From assembly GCA_022457155.1 (NCBI GenBank), contig JAJGOT010000353.1:125001-189000 (forward strand): a stretch of 64,000 nt of DNA, given 5' to 3'. The position numbers and the translations under genes are program-made. Of this stretch, positions 25,901 through 35,964 are shown one piece after another. Within the stretch, counting starts at the first letter, position 1; each line of letters begins with the position of its first letter. The notes beneath the pieces were generated by a model. It did not search any database and was not told where the DNA came from. It was given only the letters and a program-made list of their open reading frames with translations. Source of the stretch: Cladopsammia gracilis (Eukaryota; Cnidaria; Anthozoa; Scleractinia; Dendrophylliidae).

Positions 25901-28900
25901 AACAATTATCATTTCTTCTGTTTCTCTCTCACAGAACACACGTGTTCAATAATCATGTGGCTTTTTAGAAATTTATCAGGGAACCTAAGAACTCGACTTG
26001 TGCAAAAGTTTGTAGAAAATGATCACCTGAAGGTGGACAGATTAATGGAACTCCACTCCAAGTACCACGCTAAAATACAAGAATGTGATGCCAAGATAGA
26101 GAAAGAAAAACAGGTACAAACAATGTTTAGATTTATACAATATATTGGCTATTACCTATGATCTATTAGAGTACAGACGCACAGCTAACGTCATGGAGAA
26201 TTTGTTTTCTCTGTTTCGTCCAACATGGCGGACTGTTTTGAAAATAGGGACGAGATTATTCTGGAAAGAGCAAGTGAAGGCGTAGAAAAAATGTTTGGTG
26301 TCATTAAAAAAAAAGACGAGACCGAACAGAAAAGTAGTTTTGTTGTCATGGAAAATACTGAAATTAGAAAAAATCCTCGAACAGTCATGACCACAGGGGA
26401 GTGCTACGAGGCTGGTTTTTCCTCCCTGTTATTGTATAAAACAAATAGATTCCATTTTGCCGTGCGTCTGTTCAGTTTTCGATTACAGAAGACATCTAAA
26501 TGCGTTAAGAACATCAGTGACCAACTCGCCGTGGAATAGAGTCTATTTGTTAAATTTTCCGGGATTCGAACTTTCTTTCGATCATCCTTGCTCGGTTTCG
26601 TAACACTGCTTTAATACAGTGTCATACGCGACATTGAACGGTATTGTTTTATTCATTTTTTTTTAAACTTTCAATAGGAACTTCAAGATGAAGGTGAGGA
26701 GGTCGACGAGGCATTGGAGGACGAGTTTTACATGCGGCGACTAGATGCTGGTCTGTTCTCCTTGCAGCTTATCGACTGCATCATCATGGAAGTCTGTTCC
26801 TCCGGCGTCGCCTCGGTAAATACATCAATACATTGTATGAGAACCCACAAATAGTGCAGATTGATATACTGATACAATAGAATTAAAGTACACCTCCATT
26901 AACGCTTTAACATCCAAGAGTGCCAAAGAACAAAATTCAAGAAAAATCCTAAATTTCATTTTGTAAAATATCGAAAAACTAATAGTACCATACAAAAGTA
27001 CTGCTGAAGAGGTTTCATTTAAATGGTCACACCATAGGATTTCGTCGGCAGACTCAAAAGTTAGAACTACATTACATGTCTCCATAATTTACTCTGTACT
27101 CTGGGAATGAAAGGGTTAATACGAAACACTTTTCCTAGTCCCGACGATGGTGCCGCCTTCTGGAGGTTCCACTGTATAATTATGCTATACTTTTCATTGC
27201 TGCATGATATCCATATGATGGCTGACAATCACAAGACCATGATCTCTGTGGCCAATGGCCCTTATCGTTAGGCTTTTACACAAGTTGCTCGGATATCTCT
27301 CAAAAGTTGCCCCAAAAATTTTCAAAAGTTGCCCAAAAGTTGCTCATTTCACGAAAAAGTTGCTCAAAAGTTGCTTTTTATCAACTCGAAAAAATCAGTT
27401 TCTACTAAAAAGTTGCTCGAAAGGCCAAAAGTTGCCAAAAAGTTGCCGAGTAACTTGTGTAAAAGCCTACTTCTCGTAGATGAGTACGCCACGCCAACAT
27501 ATCAGCGGTTTCTCGCTTTCTTGACCCTATAGTCTCGTTTTGATGTTTACGAGAACCTCTGACGACGATGAGTGTAAACATCAAAACGAGACTATAGGGT
27601 CAAGAAAGCGAGAAACCGCTGATATGTTGGCGTGGCGTACTCATCTACGATAAGGGCCATTACAACAGACGCAGACAATCCAATGAACCAATCAGAACTC
27701 GTAGCAAATACATGTAGCCGGCGCCAAGCGCGGGAAAACGCGTGCAAGCAAGCAGTCACGATTGGTTTTGGTTTTACTTCTGATTGATTGAGAAAGTGGC
27801 ACGAGATTTTTTTTAGCCAATCACAAAGCGTAGCTAAGCAATAAAACACTGTTAAAAACTGCTCTATAAGATGGTTTATACTCTTCGTGGTTCATTGTTG
27901 ACGGTCGCGGTCGAAGGCTGGTCTTCTGCTGATGCATGTTTCCACATGATCGCGAGATTTTAGTCGTCCAAAATCGTTGGCGATCACAAGGAAACCAGCT
28001 TGAGTTGAGAAACAAATTTCATGACAACCTCAAATGATCTTCATTCCACTTGCTTGTCAGTGCGGGGAAGGAGTGTTTTTATAATGATCTTAAGAAGATT
28101 TTTAAGACCAAGGAAGGAAGTCTTGAAGCTAACTTTAAAACAAGAGGATGGTTTTACCTAAAGGAAGGAAAAAAAACCAGCAGGCTAAAAGAGTCATTTT
28201 ATACCGCTACGCCGTCTTTCCTCGCAGTCTTTTTAGAACGTAAGATCTTTCTCCAACCTCAGTGAAAAAGCTTGAAGAAGACATTCTGTACAGACAATTC
28301 GTTAACAGTTGATAGCTTTGTAGTGTAGTAATTTACTGTAACTTTGCTAGACTCTTGACTCTCGTTATTGTCTTTACAGATAAAACAAAGAGTGGTCACG
28401 TTATTAAACCAGCATGGAGGATCCATGAAGGACATCAGAGCAATAATGAGAGGTTAGTCATAACACTTTTCTTGTTATTTGTGTTCTTTCCTTTCCGACT
28501 TTTATAAAGACTCTTGCAATTAACTGCCAGTCGAGCCAAATAGTGGTTCTATTAATACCTGAGTGTGTTCTCAGCAGTGAAAATTGTATGAAGTAACATA
28601 GTGAAGGGTTCGATTTAATGTCTGAATTTGAGTTTCTTTCTGACAGCTGTTGCAAGTACGAACACTGTTTGCTACGTACCTGCATTCACGAAGCTATTGT
28701 TCTTTGTTCCCAATGTTTATCTCCAAAAGAAGTTAATTATCCTCTAAACTGCGGATGTGTACATGTAGTACCTTCAATATGAGATCTAATGAATGTCCAT
28801 CCTCTATATACATAAAGGAGACATAATCGGCTCCCTTTTTCAAGAAACACGTTTCTCCGTTTCGTTGGGATTGCATTGCGAACACAACCGGGCAGCAGCT

Positions 28901-29459
28901 TTGAGTGTTTATTATAAAAGATAAACACTTCAGATGAAGGAAAGGAGGTTCGCGTGTTGATTGCTTTCTGTAATATATATTATTTCCTAACACCTGCACC
29001 ACTCGTTTCGTTGTTTGTTCAAAGCACTTAGGCCCGGTTCAAACGTCGAACTTCACATGGGCCGAATCTAATGCAAATGAGCAAGAACAATAGATTTTGC
29101 TCATTTGCATTAGGTTCGGCACATATGAAGTTCGACGTTTGAAGCGGGCCTTAGCCATCACCAGCACTTTTTTCAGTTAGTATGAGTCAGTGATAACTAG
29201 TCGGAAGCATGTTTTCTTAGTTCAAAGAGCTATAAACTTGAGATTACCACATAAGAAAGTCGCTACAAGACACAAAAGTGCGAACGCAACTGACAGATTA
29301 CGAAGGTAGATAGGCAGCGTTTGTTTGATCAAAAACCCAAAATTGTCTTTGTTTGTTTGTATCCAACCAGAATACGCCGCGAGTGTTGGAGATGCGAAGA
29401 GCAAAGAGAGTCGAGAGGCTGAAAAGAAGAGAATCCTGTCGCTCATCGACCGATTTTAA
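13930..29459 (+). CDS. CTNNBL1: beta-catenin-like protein 1 (CTNNBL1), 16 coding exons
   Basis: Coding exons are 13930-13959, 16500-16667, 17131-17237, 17859-17998, 18092-18189, 20899-20992, 21444-21535, 22428-22500, 22576-22634, 22845-22993, 24343-24475, 24828-24876, 25935-26113, 26678-26815, 28380-28452 and 29371-29459. They total 1671 nt and 556 aa (human is 563), with consistent phases. The tiny first exon encodes MNVAELLAFQ, matching the family start, followed by a basic nuclear-localisation-like stretch (KGTKRKKEGK). The rest is the all-helical armadillo-like body with family signatures MDSELDLNDEVQKLHVIATVP, DISIAVIDLLQEMTDVDTLNE, LDGQVIALLVQNLDRLDE, LLGELNGIDTLLQCL, FLKGEGLQLMILML, NDHLKVDRLMELH and EFYMRRLDAGLF. 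It ends RILSLIDRF. In other animals CTNNBL1 is nuclear, associates with the PRP19/CDC5L spliceosome complex and binds nuclear-localisation signals. Despite the name it is not a Wnt effector. The only notable difference is a longer linker between exons 12 and 14. AATAAA occurs at 29643. Its introns carry many MITEs. Confidence 0.95.
14334..14413. repeat. two tandem copies of a 41-bp unit
   Basis: GTCATACCTACAGACAATAG...GCATGCAGAA occurs twice in a row with period 41, in CTNNBL1 intron 1. Confidence 0.8.
14460..14610. mobile_element. hairpin MITE, AACAATTATTGGA family (copy 2)
   Basis: Long inverted arms: GATAGCGATAATTATCAAGG pairs with CCTTGATAATTATCGCTATC. Its ends match the element at 12527-12622. 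Confidence 0.75.
16071..16158. repeat. 15-bp minisatellite, six copies
   Basis: The unit ATGACAACCGCGTGC repeats with period 15 from 16071. Changes are confined to a few positions (CCACGTG, CCGCATG, CCGCGTG, TCACGTG). It lies in CTNNBL1 intron 1 about 340 bp before exon 2. Each unit carries a palindromic CACGTG/GCATGC-like junction. Confidence 0.9.
17398..17608. mobile_element. 211-bp TTAA-ended MITE, family A copy 1
   Basis: It begins TTAACCCTTTAAAGCCCTAA and ends TTAGGGCTTAAAGCGTTAA, so TTAA lies at both borders. Copies at 35965-36176 (inverted) and 59868-60077 align over the whole length. TTAA borders are typical of piggyBac-type elements. Confidence 0.85.
18275..18737. mobile_element. 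MITE related to the 4740 hairpin, CTNNBL1 intron 5
   Basis: It contains inverted copies of the core GTTGTCAAAA/TTTCGACAACCTGAG with ACTGATG/CAGTCA on the outside. It ends next to a TTAA where another element starts. Confidence 0.5.
18742..19446. mobile_element. 705-bp TTAA-flanked non-autonomous transposon
   Basis: Terminal repeats G(C/G)TTACAGTGTACCTTC match at 16 of 17 positions in inverted orientation. TTAA stands immediately outside on both sides (18738-18741 and 19447-19450). There is no transposase. It is piggyBac-like by its target site. Confidence 0.8.
19769..20826. mobile_element. about 1.06-kb CAGGGGTGTCA element
   Basis: The left end CAGGGGTGTCAATTAAG and right end TTAGTGACAGCCCTG are inverted with a few mismatches. 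TTGTGT is repeated directly at both borders. It carries the same termini as the short element at 11800-11948. No intact transposase frame is seen. Confidence 0.65.
21648..22147. mobile_element. 500-bp hAT-like element (CAGGGCTCGACCTTA ends)
   Basis: The 15-bp terminal repeats CAGGGCTCGACCTTA at 21648 and TAAGGTCGAGCCCTG ending at 22147 are exact inverted copies. Flanks share ATTTT. The interior repeats CACTAGCCAAA near both ends. It is non-autonomous and lies in CTNNBL1 intron 7. Confidence 0.8.
23190..23720. mobile_element. inverted-repeat element rich in GGGACATGTTGC words
   Basis: Two halves are inverted copies: TTTGGGGACATTTTGTCCCC lies on one side, and CAAAATGTCCCCAAAATTG on the other. 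Many GACATGT and GCAACA words occur throughout. It lies in CTNNBL1 intron 10. Confidence 0.6.
23947..24168. mobile_element. MITE with TAATAGGCCACTTTC ends
   Basis: TAATAGACCACTTTCGATAT at the left and the complement GAAAGTGGCCTATTA at the right. AAAATTCAACTTGAT is also inverted inside. Confidence 0.7.
24998..25292. mobile_element. MITE with inverted arms of about 50 bp
   Basis: ACTGCGCCTTTCAATACCAT... near 25000 is matched in inverted orientation by 25244-25290, with few mismatches. The core is AT-rich. It lies in CTNNBL1 intron 12. Confidence 0.75.
25701..25902. mobile_element. about 202-bp near-perfect palindrome (MITE)
   Basis: The two halves pair along almost the whole length around a centre near 25801 (GCATGCAAATA...TATTTGCATGTG). 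Ends are TAATAGGCCATTTTCCGAGT and its complement. It sits about 30 bp upstream of CTNNBL1 exon 13, so the polypyrimidine tract and perhaps the branch site lie close to it. Confidence 0.8.
26880..27119. mobile_element. TTAACCCTTTCACTCCCAGAG family copy (family B)
   Basis: It ends CTCTGGGAATGAAAGGGTTAA and contains GGTTTCATTTAAATGGTCAC. The same order of motifs occurs at 37188-37420, 54293-54560 and 58298-58474. Confidence 0.65.
27254..27661. mobile_element. palindromic element interrupted by a nested insertion
   Basis: Inner arms 27478-27550 and 27574-27646 are an essentially perfect 73-bp inverted repeat. The outer ends AATGGCCCTTATCG and its complement ending at 27661 complete the element. 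The left end is separated from the left arm by the insert at 27269-27469. Confidence 0.85.
27269..27469. mobile_element. 201-bp nested element built from AAAAGTTGC repeats
   Basis: Terminal repeats TAGGCTTTTACACAAGTTGC and the complement ...AACTTGTGTAAAAGCCTA. Flanks CTTATCGT (27261-27268) and CTTCTCGT (27470-27477) match at 7 of 8 positions, consistent with an 8-bp duplication. Between the ends the words AAAAGTTGC(T/C)C recur about nine times at irregular spacing. Confidence 0.8.
27665..27876. mobile_element. AGAGCAGTTTTCAATTGAG MITE family, truncated copy
   Basis: It shares the order ACAATCCAATGAACCAATCA, GGCGCCAAGCGCGGGAAAAC and AGCCAATCACAAAGCGTAGC with the full copies at 35622-35903 and 46823-47105. 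It ends AAAACTGCTCT. The left end is missing beside the palindrome. Confidence 0.75.
29029..29153. mobile_element. palindromic MITE with AATCTAATGCAAATGAGC core (copy 1)
   Basis: TAGGCCCGGTTCAAACGTCG... pairs with its complement ending at 29153. The core is shared with 36381-36515. Confidence 0.7.
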
Positions 29460-29554
29460 CTTTCATTTTTCTTGATTGCCCGAGTTCTGACTAAAGAATA
29501 CACTTTTTTGTTACATATTCAAACTTAAACATCATCTTGCGAAGATATAGTTAG

Positions 29555-29850
29555 AAGCTTTCATTTGATTGGTGACGCTTGCTAGAAGGATTTCATCCAC
29601 GGGCTCAAAAGGTAGAACCACCTTGACAGACTTGTATAGCATAATAAACAGCACCACAGGAAAGTGCTGTTCAATAGCTTTCATTTGAATGGTCACACTT
29701 GAGGATTACATCCACAAAACATGCAGGGAAAAAATGCTCAACAGCTTTCATTTGAATGGCGACGCTTAAAGATTTCATTCACAGACTTGAAAAAAGTACT
29801 TCTCAAGAGCTTTCATTTGAATAATCACCGTTTAGGATTTCATCCACTGA
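29555..29850. repeat. tandem GCTTTCATTTGAATGG...TTTCATCCAC units
   Basis: Four diverged units of about 85 bp. Each contains AGCTTTCATTTGA(A/T)TGGTGACGCTT followed by GGATTTCATCCAC. The words are those of family B elements. Confidence 0.6.
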
Positions 29851-30798
29851 CACAAAAGTTAGAAAGAAAGAACTTTAAAAATATCGTAGGAGAACAAGCA
29901 ACATTTTTGGCGTTCTTCCGAGAAGTATCCGAAGTGTTTCCGGTGTAAGCGCTCGCGAGCATTCGTTTCTCCGAACATGGTCGCTTGTCCAGTCGCCATA
30001 CGAAGATGTGAACTCCGAAAAAAGGACTCGTTTCCATGCTTTCTTTACATGGAAACATTTACAATCACAGTAGAAGAAACGACTATCTTCTTTTTTAACA
30101 ACTGTATAGAAATATTAAATATTTAAATATATGGTATTCTTGTTCTGCAAGTAGTTTTTTCATCTTTAATAAATAACAGAATATTTAAAATTCCTATTTT
30201 TCGAGGATTCAGGGATGTAGTAATAGCCGATCCTGTCCGCAGTCCATTTCCCTGGCTATAACTAAACTTTGTCATGATACTCAATTTGTGTCATGCAACT
30301 TTATACAAACTTTATACAACTGGACTGCTCCCGAGGGAAACAGTCAATTTTGTTTCCCGATGTTTCCTGAGGGATCAGTCATTAAGTGATTTGTTATATA
30401 GCAACACAAAAACACAACACAGTTTGAAAAACGCGCCGAACACTTGAGGTGACCATCAATCGCATCATAATCATGCCGCCTTTCGTCACGGTATGATCAC
30501 GTGCGCTAGCGGGCAACAATGAAAATGTTGCCCGTTTTCGCAAATGTTGCCCGCTCATGGACGTTTGGCGGGAAATAGCTGTTTGTTAGACGTCATGTGC
30601 CCATGAATCAACCAATGAACGCATGCGTTGCATTGACAAAAACACCAGCTATATAACAACAGTTGTATGTTTAAAACCACCAAGAATTCCCCCTTCCGTT
30701 TAAAGTCTTATTCTTAAAAAAAAATTCTGTGCGATCGACCCGGTGCAAATTCGTGTTACAATTTGGCACGGAACTTTCAGTGTATAATGGGAAGTAAT

Positions 30799-30939
30799 AT
30801 ATCAAACACGAGGAACAGTGTTTCATCAGATTTCCAAACACCGAGAAGTGGATTGGAAAAACGAGGCGCAGCCGAGTTTTTTTAAACCACTTCAAGGTGT
30901 TTGGAAATCTGATGAAACACTGTTTCGAGTGTTTGATAT
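30799..30939. mobile_element. hairpin MITE with 44-bp arms
   Basis: ATATCAAACACGAGGAACAG... (30799-30842) is inverted at 30896-30939 with one or two mismatches. Confidence 0.75.
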
Positions 30940-32757
30940 AGCTTCTCAAACTGATCGTTAAATGCGGAGAAAACGAAGGAATAAAATCGCCAAAATCTAT
31001 GCAAATTAAGAAACGATTTCAAAACCTCCTTCACGGTAGTGATTTCCTTTGTGTTCTCGTCATGAATTATTAATGAGTTTGAGAAATTTCTTTCCTGTAT
31101 GTCCTTGCTGGAATTGAAGGCATATATTTTATAATTTCACCCGTAATTTCTACGTTTTGATGTGTTTTTTGAAAAATTCAAACAGATAAGGAAACGAATT
31201 GTTTGGTGATTTTTACAGAAAACAGTCTTTTTGAACTGAAAATTGACAGACTGCGTCTCCAAATGCTTATTGTTTTAATGTAAACATCTGGCGACACGCA
31301 GTCTAGCGATCAGCCATTTTTTAAACAAAGCAAATCAGTCGGCATTTATTTCTGTTTATTACATGTAATAAACAGTGTACAGTTTCTAAAAATGGATTTC
31401 ACTGGCTTTTTTGATAAGATCAGAGTTCGTAATTAAAATGAAATATTAATGTACAATGTTGAAATATTTTTCCAGACACGCGCTTTTGATATGACAGCCG
31501 CCTCCCCGGCTGTCACAGGCAGCCCAGGGAGGTCTCCAGTCTATCAGCCATAAGTCGATTAATTTACTAGTATGGGGTTCTTATTTGTAGCTTAACATTT
31601 ACAACGGTTTGGTTATTCCTCTACATTTGTTGGTTCTTCCTTCTAAGAAGGATTGTACGGAAATATTCTGAGATTTCCAGAGTTCGTGATTGAAAATTTC
31701 TTTTCCCAGATCCCATCAGTCCTAGACTTTCTCAACAGTCGTTCGCTCTCGCTTCCGGTTCGAGTTCTCGCTCGCTTGCGCTACGCGCTCACTGAGCTCG
31801 ACTTGTGGGCAAGTCTACATCACAGTGACACTGATCAGTCCCCGTGGCGCTAATTTCCGCCTTCTTCTCAGAGCAGCCTATATCTCACTCCGCCAGTCAG
31901 TGGCAAGTTGCGTTGTGTTAGTTGTCCACTGCAGTTTGCTCAAGATTTCCCTATTCAATAACCGCGGGGACATAAGAGCACTATTTTCTGAAAAACAACT
32001 CCGAACTATCGTACGGATCCGCTCTTTCAAATACTACCTACGCCCATGGAGCTAACAGCAAGAAAGCTGGACGTTTAGATTCTGGAAGTCTTCTTTTGAA
32101 AAATGACTTTTTGCAGTGCCCCGGGTAAAACGCGTTTATAATAGGCGGTTGCAGCTGGTAAGAAGGACTCTGGTGGTGTGTGTGTAATGTGGGTGGCTTC
32201 CTTGAAAAGTAACAGTTTGTGCATATGTAATCACCTGGCTGGGCGGTCACAGGCGGCTGTAATATGTTTGATTTAGCTTTGTTGTTCATGTCTCTACTCA
32301 AGCGGCGGCCCTTTTGAATAATTTAGACTTGGTCGACTATTGCGCGATCTGTTCCAGATCACGTACCGAGAATAAGGAAATAACTTGGCAGTTATCTGGA
32401 AGGTTCCTGGGTTTCAGACCTCGCATAGTTGAACGCGTCGTTATTATCATCCAAAATGACTGGCACTTTACTGAAGACACGAACATGCAGAACAACAAAC
32501 ATAACTGAATCAACTTTTTCTCATGTTTCCATATGAGATGATGGAACAGAAAAGAGCTCTCTCTCCATTTCATCTCTGTTGTTCTCGCAGCTCAGTCACG
32601 GCTCTTTGATGTCACTGACTCACACGTGTTTAGCTTCATGTCTCCACCTGACATTTGCTTGAGTTTTGCTGGAGGGTTTTCGGAAGTGCTCGCTTAAACT
32701 TCGGAAGTAATCGATTGCTTACAGATGTATTGTTGAACATGCAGTTGAACTCTAATG

Positions 32758-33090
32758 GGAAGACCTCAGATAACAACGGTCTGGACCACCTCGGACACTT
32801 ATTCAGAATTATATAACGTAATGTCGACACTTTATTTTCATTAAATTTTTAAGTGTAAAAAAGAAAATCTAAAATCCCCACTCAGGATTGAACCTGTGAC
32901 CTCAGCTAGGCTTAGGCTTACATAGCCTACCGTACCACTGTACCACCTAGCTTCTAGGGTTGTTTAGGCCTAAATTTAACAATATAAACTGCTAACCCAA
33001 ACCTCAACTGAAAGCTAACCAGTTACTCCGTTATATTAGTCTCAATAAGGCGTCCGAGTTGGTCCAGGCCGTTGTTATCTAAGGTCTTCC
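32758..33090. mobile_element. foldback element with 9-bp duplication and internal tRNA-like module
   Basis: Inverted ends of about 60 bp start GGAAGACCTCAGATAACAAC at the left; the complement ends at 33090. The exact 9-bp direct repeat ACTCTAATG flanks it (32749-32757 and 33091-33099), as in Mutator-like elements. Inside, on the - strand (about 32955-32876), is a tRNA-like stretch with an A-box-like GGTGGTACAGTGGTA and a B-box-like GGTTCAATCC. Confidence 0.75.
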
Positions 33091-33997
33091 ACTCTAATGT
33101 GGATAGATGAATACACCGCAGTAGCATCCGGCAATCCCTCGAGTACTGTCGAGACTGTTTCAAAGTATTCAGTTAAAGGGGCTTTGTCGCCATTTTTAGT
33201 GTTGCTTTTATGCTAGCGACCGTGACTATCCTGCCGAAATAGCAAAATTTTGTTTTGCTTATTTCCATGTTATATCGCCAAATGCCACCAAATATACAAC
33301 TTAGTTGGATAAAAAGATTCTATAGAGCAAAACAAAAGCAGTCGTTTGGAGATAAAGTGCAGGATTGCAAGGATGGAAGTGCATTACTTTCATCAAGTTT
33401 GATTTCGTGACAGGCCGTCAAGAAATCAAAATTGCCATTCGTGTGGAATTTTGACCCTTTTAGCTGTTATTTTGTCTCTTTAGTTATAATATTTCTTTGC
33501 TTTCTTCTTATTTCAAGACAACGAAGGAAGCTTAAGGCAAGCTCCTGGCCATAGTCTTAACTGAAAACACGATATATCAGATGGTACAGTGTCCCAAAAA
33601 CAAGCCCAAAAGACATTGAGAAAAGTGAGAAAATAATAGTCCAGTTTTGTCGAAAATTATTCTACAAGTGCTGTAAAAGTAAACAAACATAAGTGTCGTA
33701 ACGTGCAGATGGCCAGGATGGAAATGGATTGCAACTTTAAAACATTGGGCCAATTCTTTTCAAGTTTATCGCCATGTGTTTTAGAAACTTCGCTAATTAT
33801 TTTCTCTTTGAAAATTCCCTTGATATCTCCTCTTTGTCTTCTGTAAACATTTTGTTTTTATTTGGGGCAGTTTTGGACCGATAAGCGTCAAAATCCTCAC
33901 CACCATTCAACTTTTGCTAATATGAAGGTTGAAGTACGAAAGATGAGATCTTCCCAATGGTTGTGTCTAAAAGGTTGGTAGACTACAGACAGTTCTG

Positions 33998-34233
33998 GCC
34001 CCGGTTGTTCAAAAGGTGGATAGCGCATCCACTGGATAAATCACTATCCAGCGGATAACACAAAGGATGTTGTTAATACGTATCCACTGGATGGTGATTT
34101 ATTCAATGGATAGCGCTATCCACCGGATAAATCTCTATCCAGCAGATAACACAAAGGATTTTGTTAAGACTTAACCACCGGATAGTGATTTATCCAATGG
34201 ATAGCGCTATCCACCTATTGAACAACCGGGGCC
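33998..34233. mobile_element. MITE with GGCCCCGGTTGTTCAA ends
   Basis: GGCCCCGGTTGTTCAAAAGG at the left is inverted at the right. The interior contains repeated ATCCACTGGATAAATC and GGATAGCGCTATCC units, forming several nested hairpins. Confidence 0.8.
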
Positions 34234-34239
34234 TGAACC

Positions 34240-34341
34240 ATTCTCGTCCCCAGAGCCGCTTGGCCCTCTTAACCGCCGGAGCCTGAGTATGAGCACCAAG
34301 GAGCCCCTTGGTCCTCGTACTCAGGCTCTGGGGACGAGAAT
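34240..34341. mobile_element. ATTCTCGTCCCCAGAGCC palindrome with 11-bp duplication (copy 1)
   Basis: Ends ATTCTCGTCCCCAGAGCC and its exact complement. GGGCCTGAACC repeats directly at 34229-34239 and 34342-34352, and overlaps the end of the element at 33998-34233. Copy 2 is at 47516-47728. Confidence 0.8.
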
Positions 34342-34364
34342 GGGCCTGAACCGTCTGCTTCACT

Positions 34365-35019
34365 CAACCCGTTCTAAGGTCTAAATTCACCATTATCCTG
34401 AATTGTCAAATTGCTCTGAATTCATGATTATAGTGAATTTAGAACACTGACAGTCTGAAAGGAATTCTGGGAAATCAGCATTTTTGTTGAAAAAGAACAA
34501 TCCTTAGTGTTCGGACAGGACTCGACCCTACGACCCTTCGCTGACTTATCCTCTCTTCTAACCACTAGACCACCGCGCTGCTCCTTGAGCAAACCTCAAT
34601 TTTTTAACCTAATAAAATTCATGCGCTTATTCTACACCCTGTAGTAAGCCTATAAAATCACTCGCCTGAAAATAATGGAAAAGCTTGATCACCAAACCTC
34701 AACAAAAAGCTAACCATTTGAAATCAGCGCTTAGGCCTAATCACTGTAGATCAATGATATTCTATGTAAGACTCAAATAAATATCTTGCAGATATAATTT
34801 ACCATCGCCTTGTTGTTCGGTGGTCCAGTGGTAAGAAGACGTTCCTAGTAGCGGCAGTTCCGGGTTCGATTCTCGTAGTCCAAATAACATGTTTTTATTT
34901 TTATTTTTTTTATTTTCTGAAATGTCCTGGGAAACAGTGTTCTAAATTCACTACAATCATGAATTCAGAGCAATTTGACAATTCAGGATAATGGTGAATT
35001 TAGACCTCAGAACGTGTTG
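34365..35019. mobile_element. 655-bp foldback element with two tRNA-like modules
   Basis: Arms of about 85 bp, starting CAAC(C/A)CGTTCT(A/G)AGGTC and running through AATTCACCATTATCCTGAAT, are inverted at the two ends. GCTTCACT repeats directly outside (34357-34364 and 35020-35027). Between the arms lie a tRNA-like module on the - strand (about 34592-34507) and another on the + strand (about 34812-34884). Each has A-box-like GGTGGTC(T/C)AGTGGT and B-box-like GG(G)TTCGA(T)TC or GGGTCGAGTCC. Confidence 0.8.
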
Positions 35020-35621
35020 GCTTCACTGTGAGCTTCACTACAGATTGATAACATCACCCTCGTGCCCAGGCCTTCTCAGCTTTCAAAATGGCGCGGCCGG
35101 CGTTGAAACCATCTGGACAAGGCTACCAACATAAACTTGAAAAAAATCTGGCGTATTTTGACGCGTAAAATTCGATGCCATGTCTTTTTCTCGTTTGAAT
35201 AATGGTTTCAGGTTGCCAGAATGGAAACAAATTGTTTATTATGGCGTTAAACCATACAAAAGCTTGGGTAACATGTTTAGTGAGAACGTTTTACCAGTAA
35301 TAACACGCGTATCATCTTTAGCTATTTACAGATTTATATACACTGTCTCGAACGAATTTTCAAAGTGGCCGTTTGACAGAAAACATGGCCTAAATATGTT
35401 TCTGGAAATTCTCGAAAAAAAAAAGTCCTAAATACCTTTAAAAATATCTGCAAAATATCCCAAAATGTTTCTTTCATTTTTTCTCTCGACAGGCAGTCAA
35501 GAAATCAAAATTACCATTCTTGTGGAATTTTGACTTTTCAGCCGTTACTTCGTCGCTGTAGTTAATATTTTTTGCTTTTCTCCCTTTTGGCGATTTTTTT
35601 CTTCCTATTTCAAGATAATAA

Positions 35622-35903
35622 AGCAGTTTTCAATCGAGTGTCAAAAGTAATTACACAATTGCTTTGGTTTTGCATTGCTACGCTTTGTGATTGGCTAAAA
35701 AATCTCGCGCCACTTTCTCGACCAATCAGAAGTAAAACCAAAACCAATCGTGACTTGCTCGCACGCGTTTTCCCGCGCTTGGCGCCGCCGACATGTAATT
35801 GCTTCGAGCTCTGATTGGTTCATTGGATTGTTTACGACTGCTGTGATTGGTCAGAGTAATTACTTTGGTTTTGGTTTTACGACACTCAATTGAAAACTGC
35901 TCT
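35622..35903. mobile_element. AGAGCAGTTTTCAATTGAG MITE family, full copy
   Basis: About 280 bp with inverted ends AGCAGTTTTCAATCGAGTGT and ACACTCAATTGAAAACTGCTCT. Copy at 46823-47105 runs in the opposite orientation; 53176-53472 and 52925-53175 are more diverged, and 27665-27876 is truncated. Confidence 0.8.
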
Positions 35904-35964
35904 AAGACAAGCTTGCTGGTCATAATCACGAAAACACGACATATCAGCCGGGACAGTGTTCCTT

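Noticed and set aside
26225..26539. 104-codon frame starting MADCFENRDEIILERASEG in CTNNBL1 intron 13
   Set aside because: Not needed for the CTNNBL1 reading frame, no known domain; probably intronic or transposon-derived.
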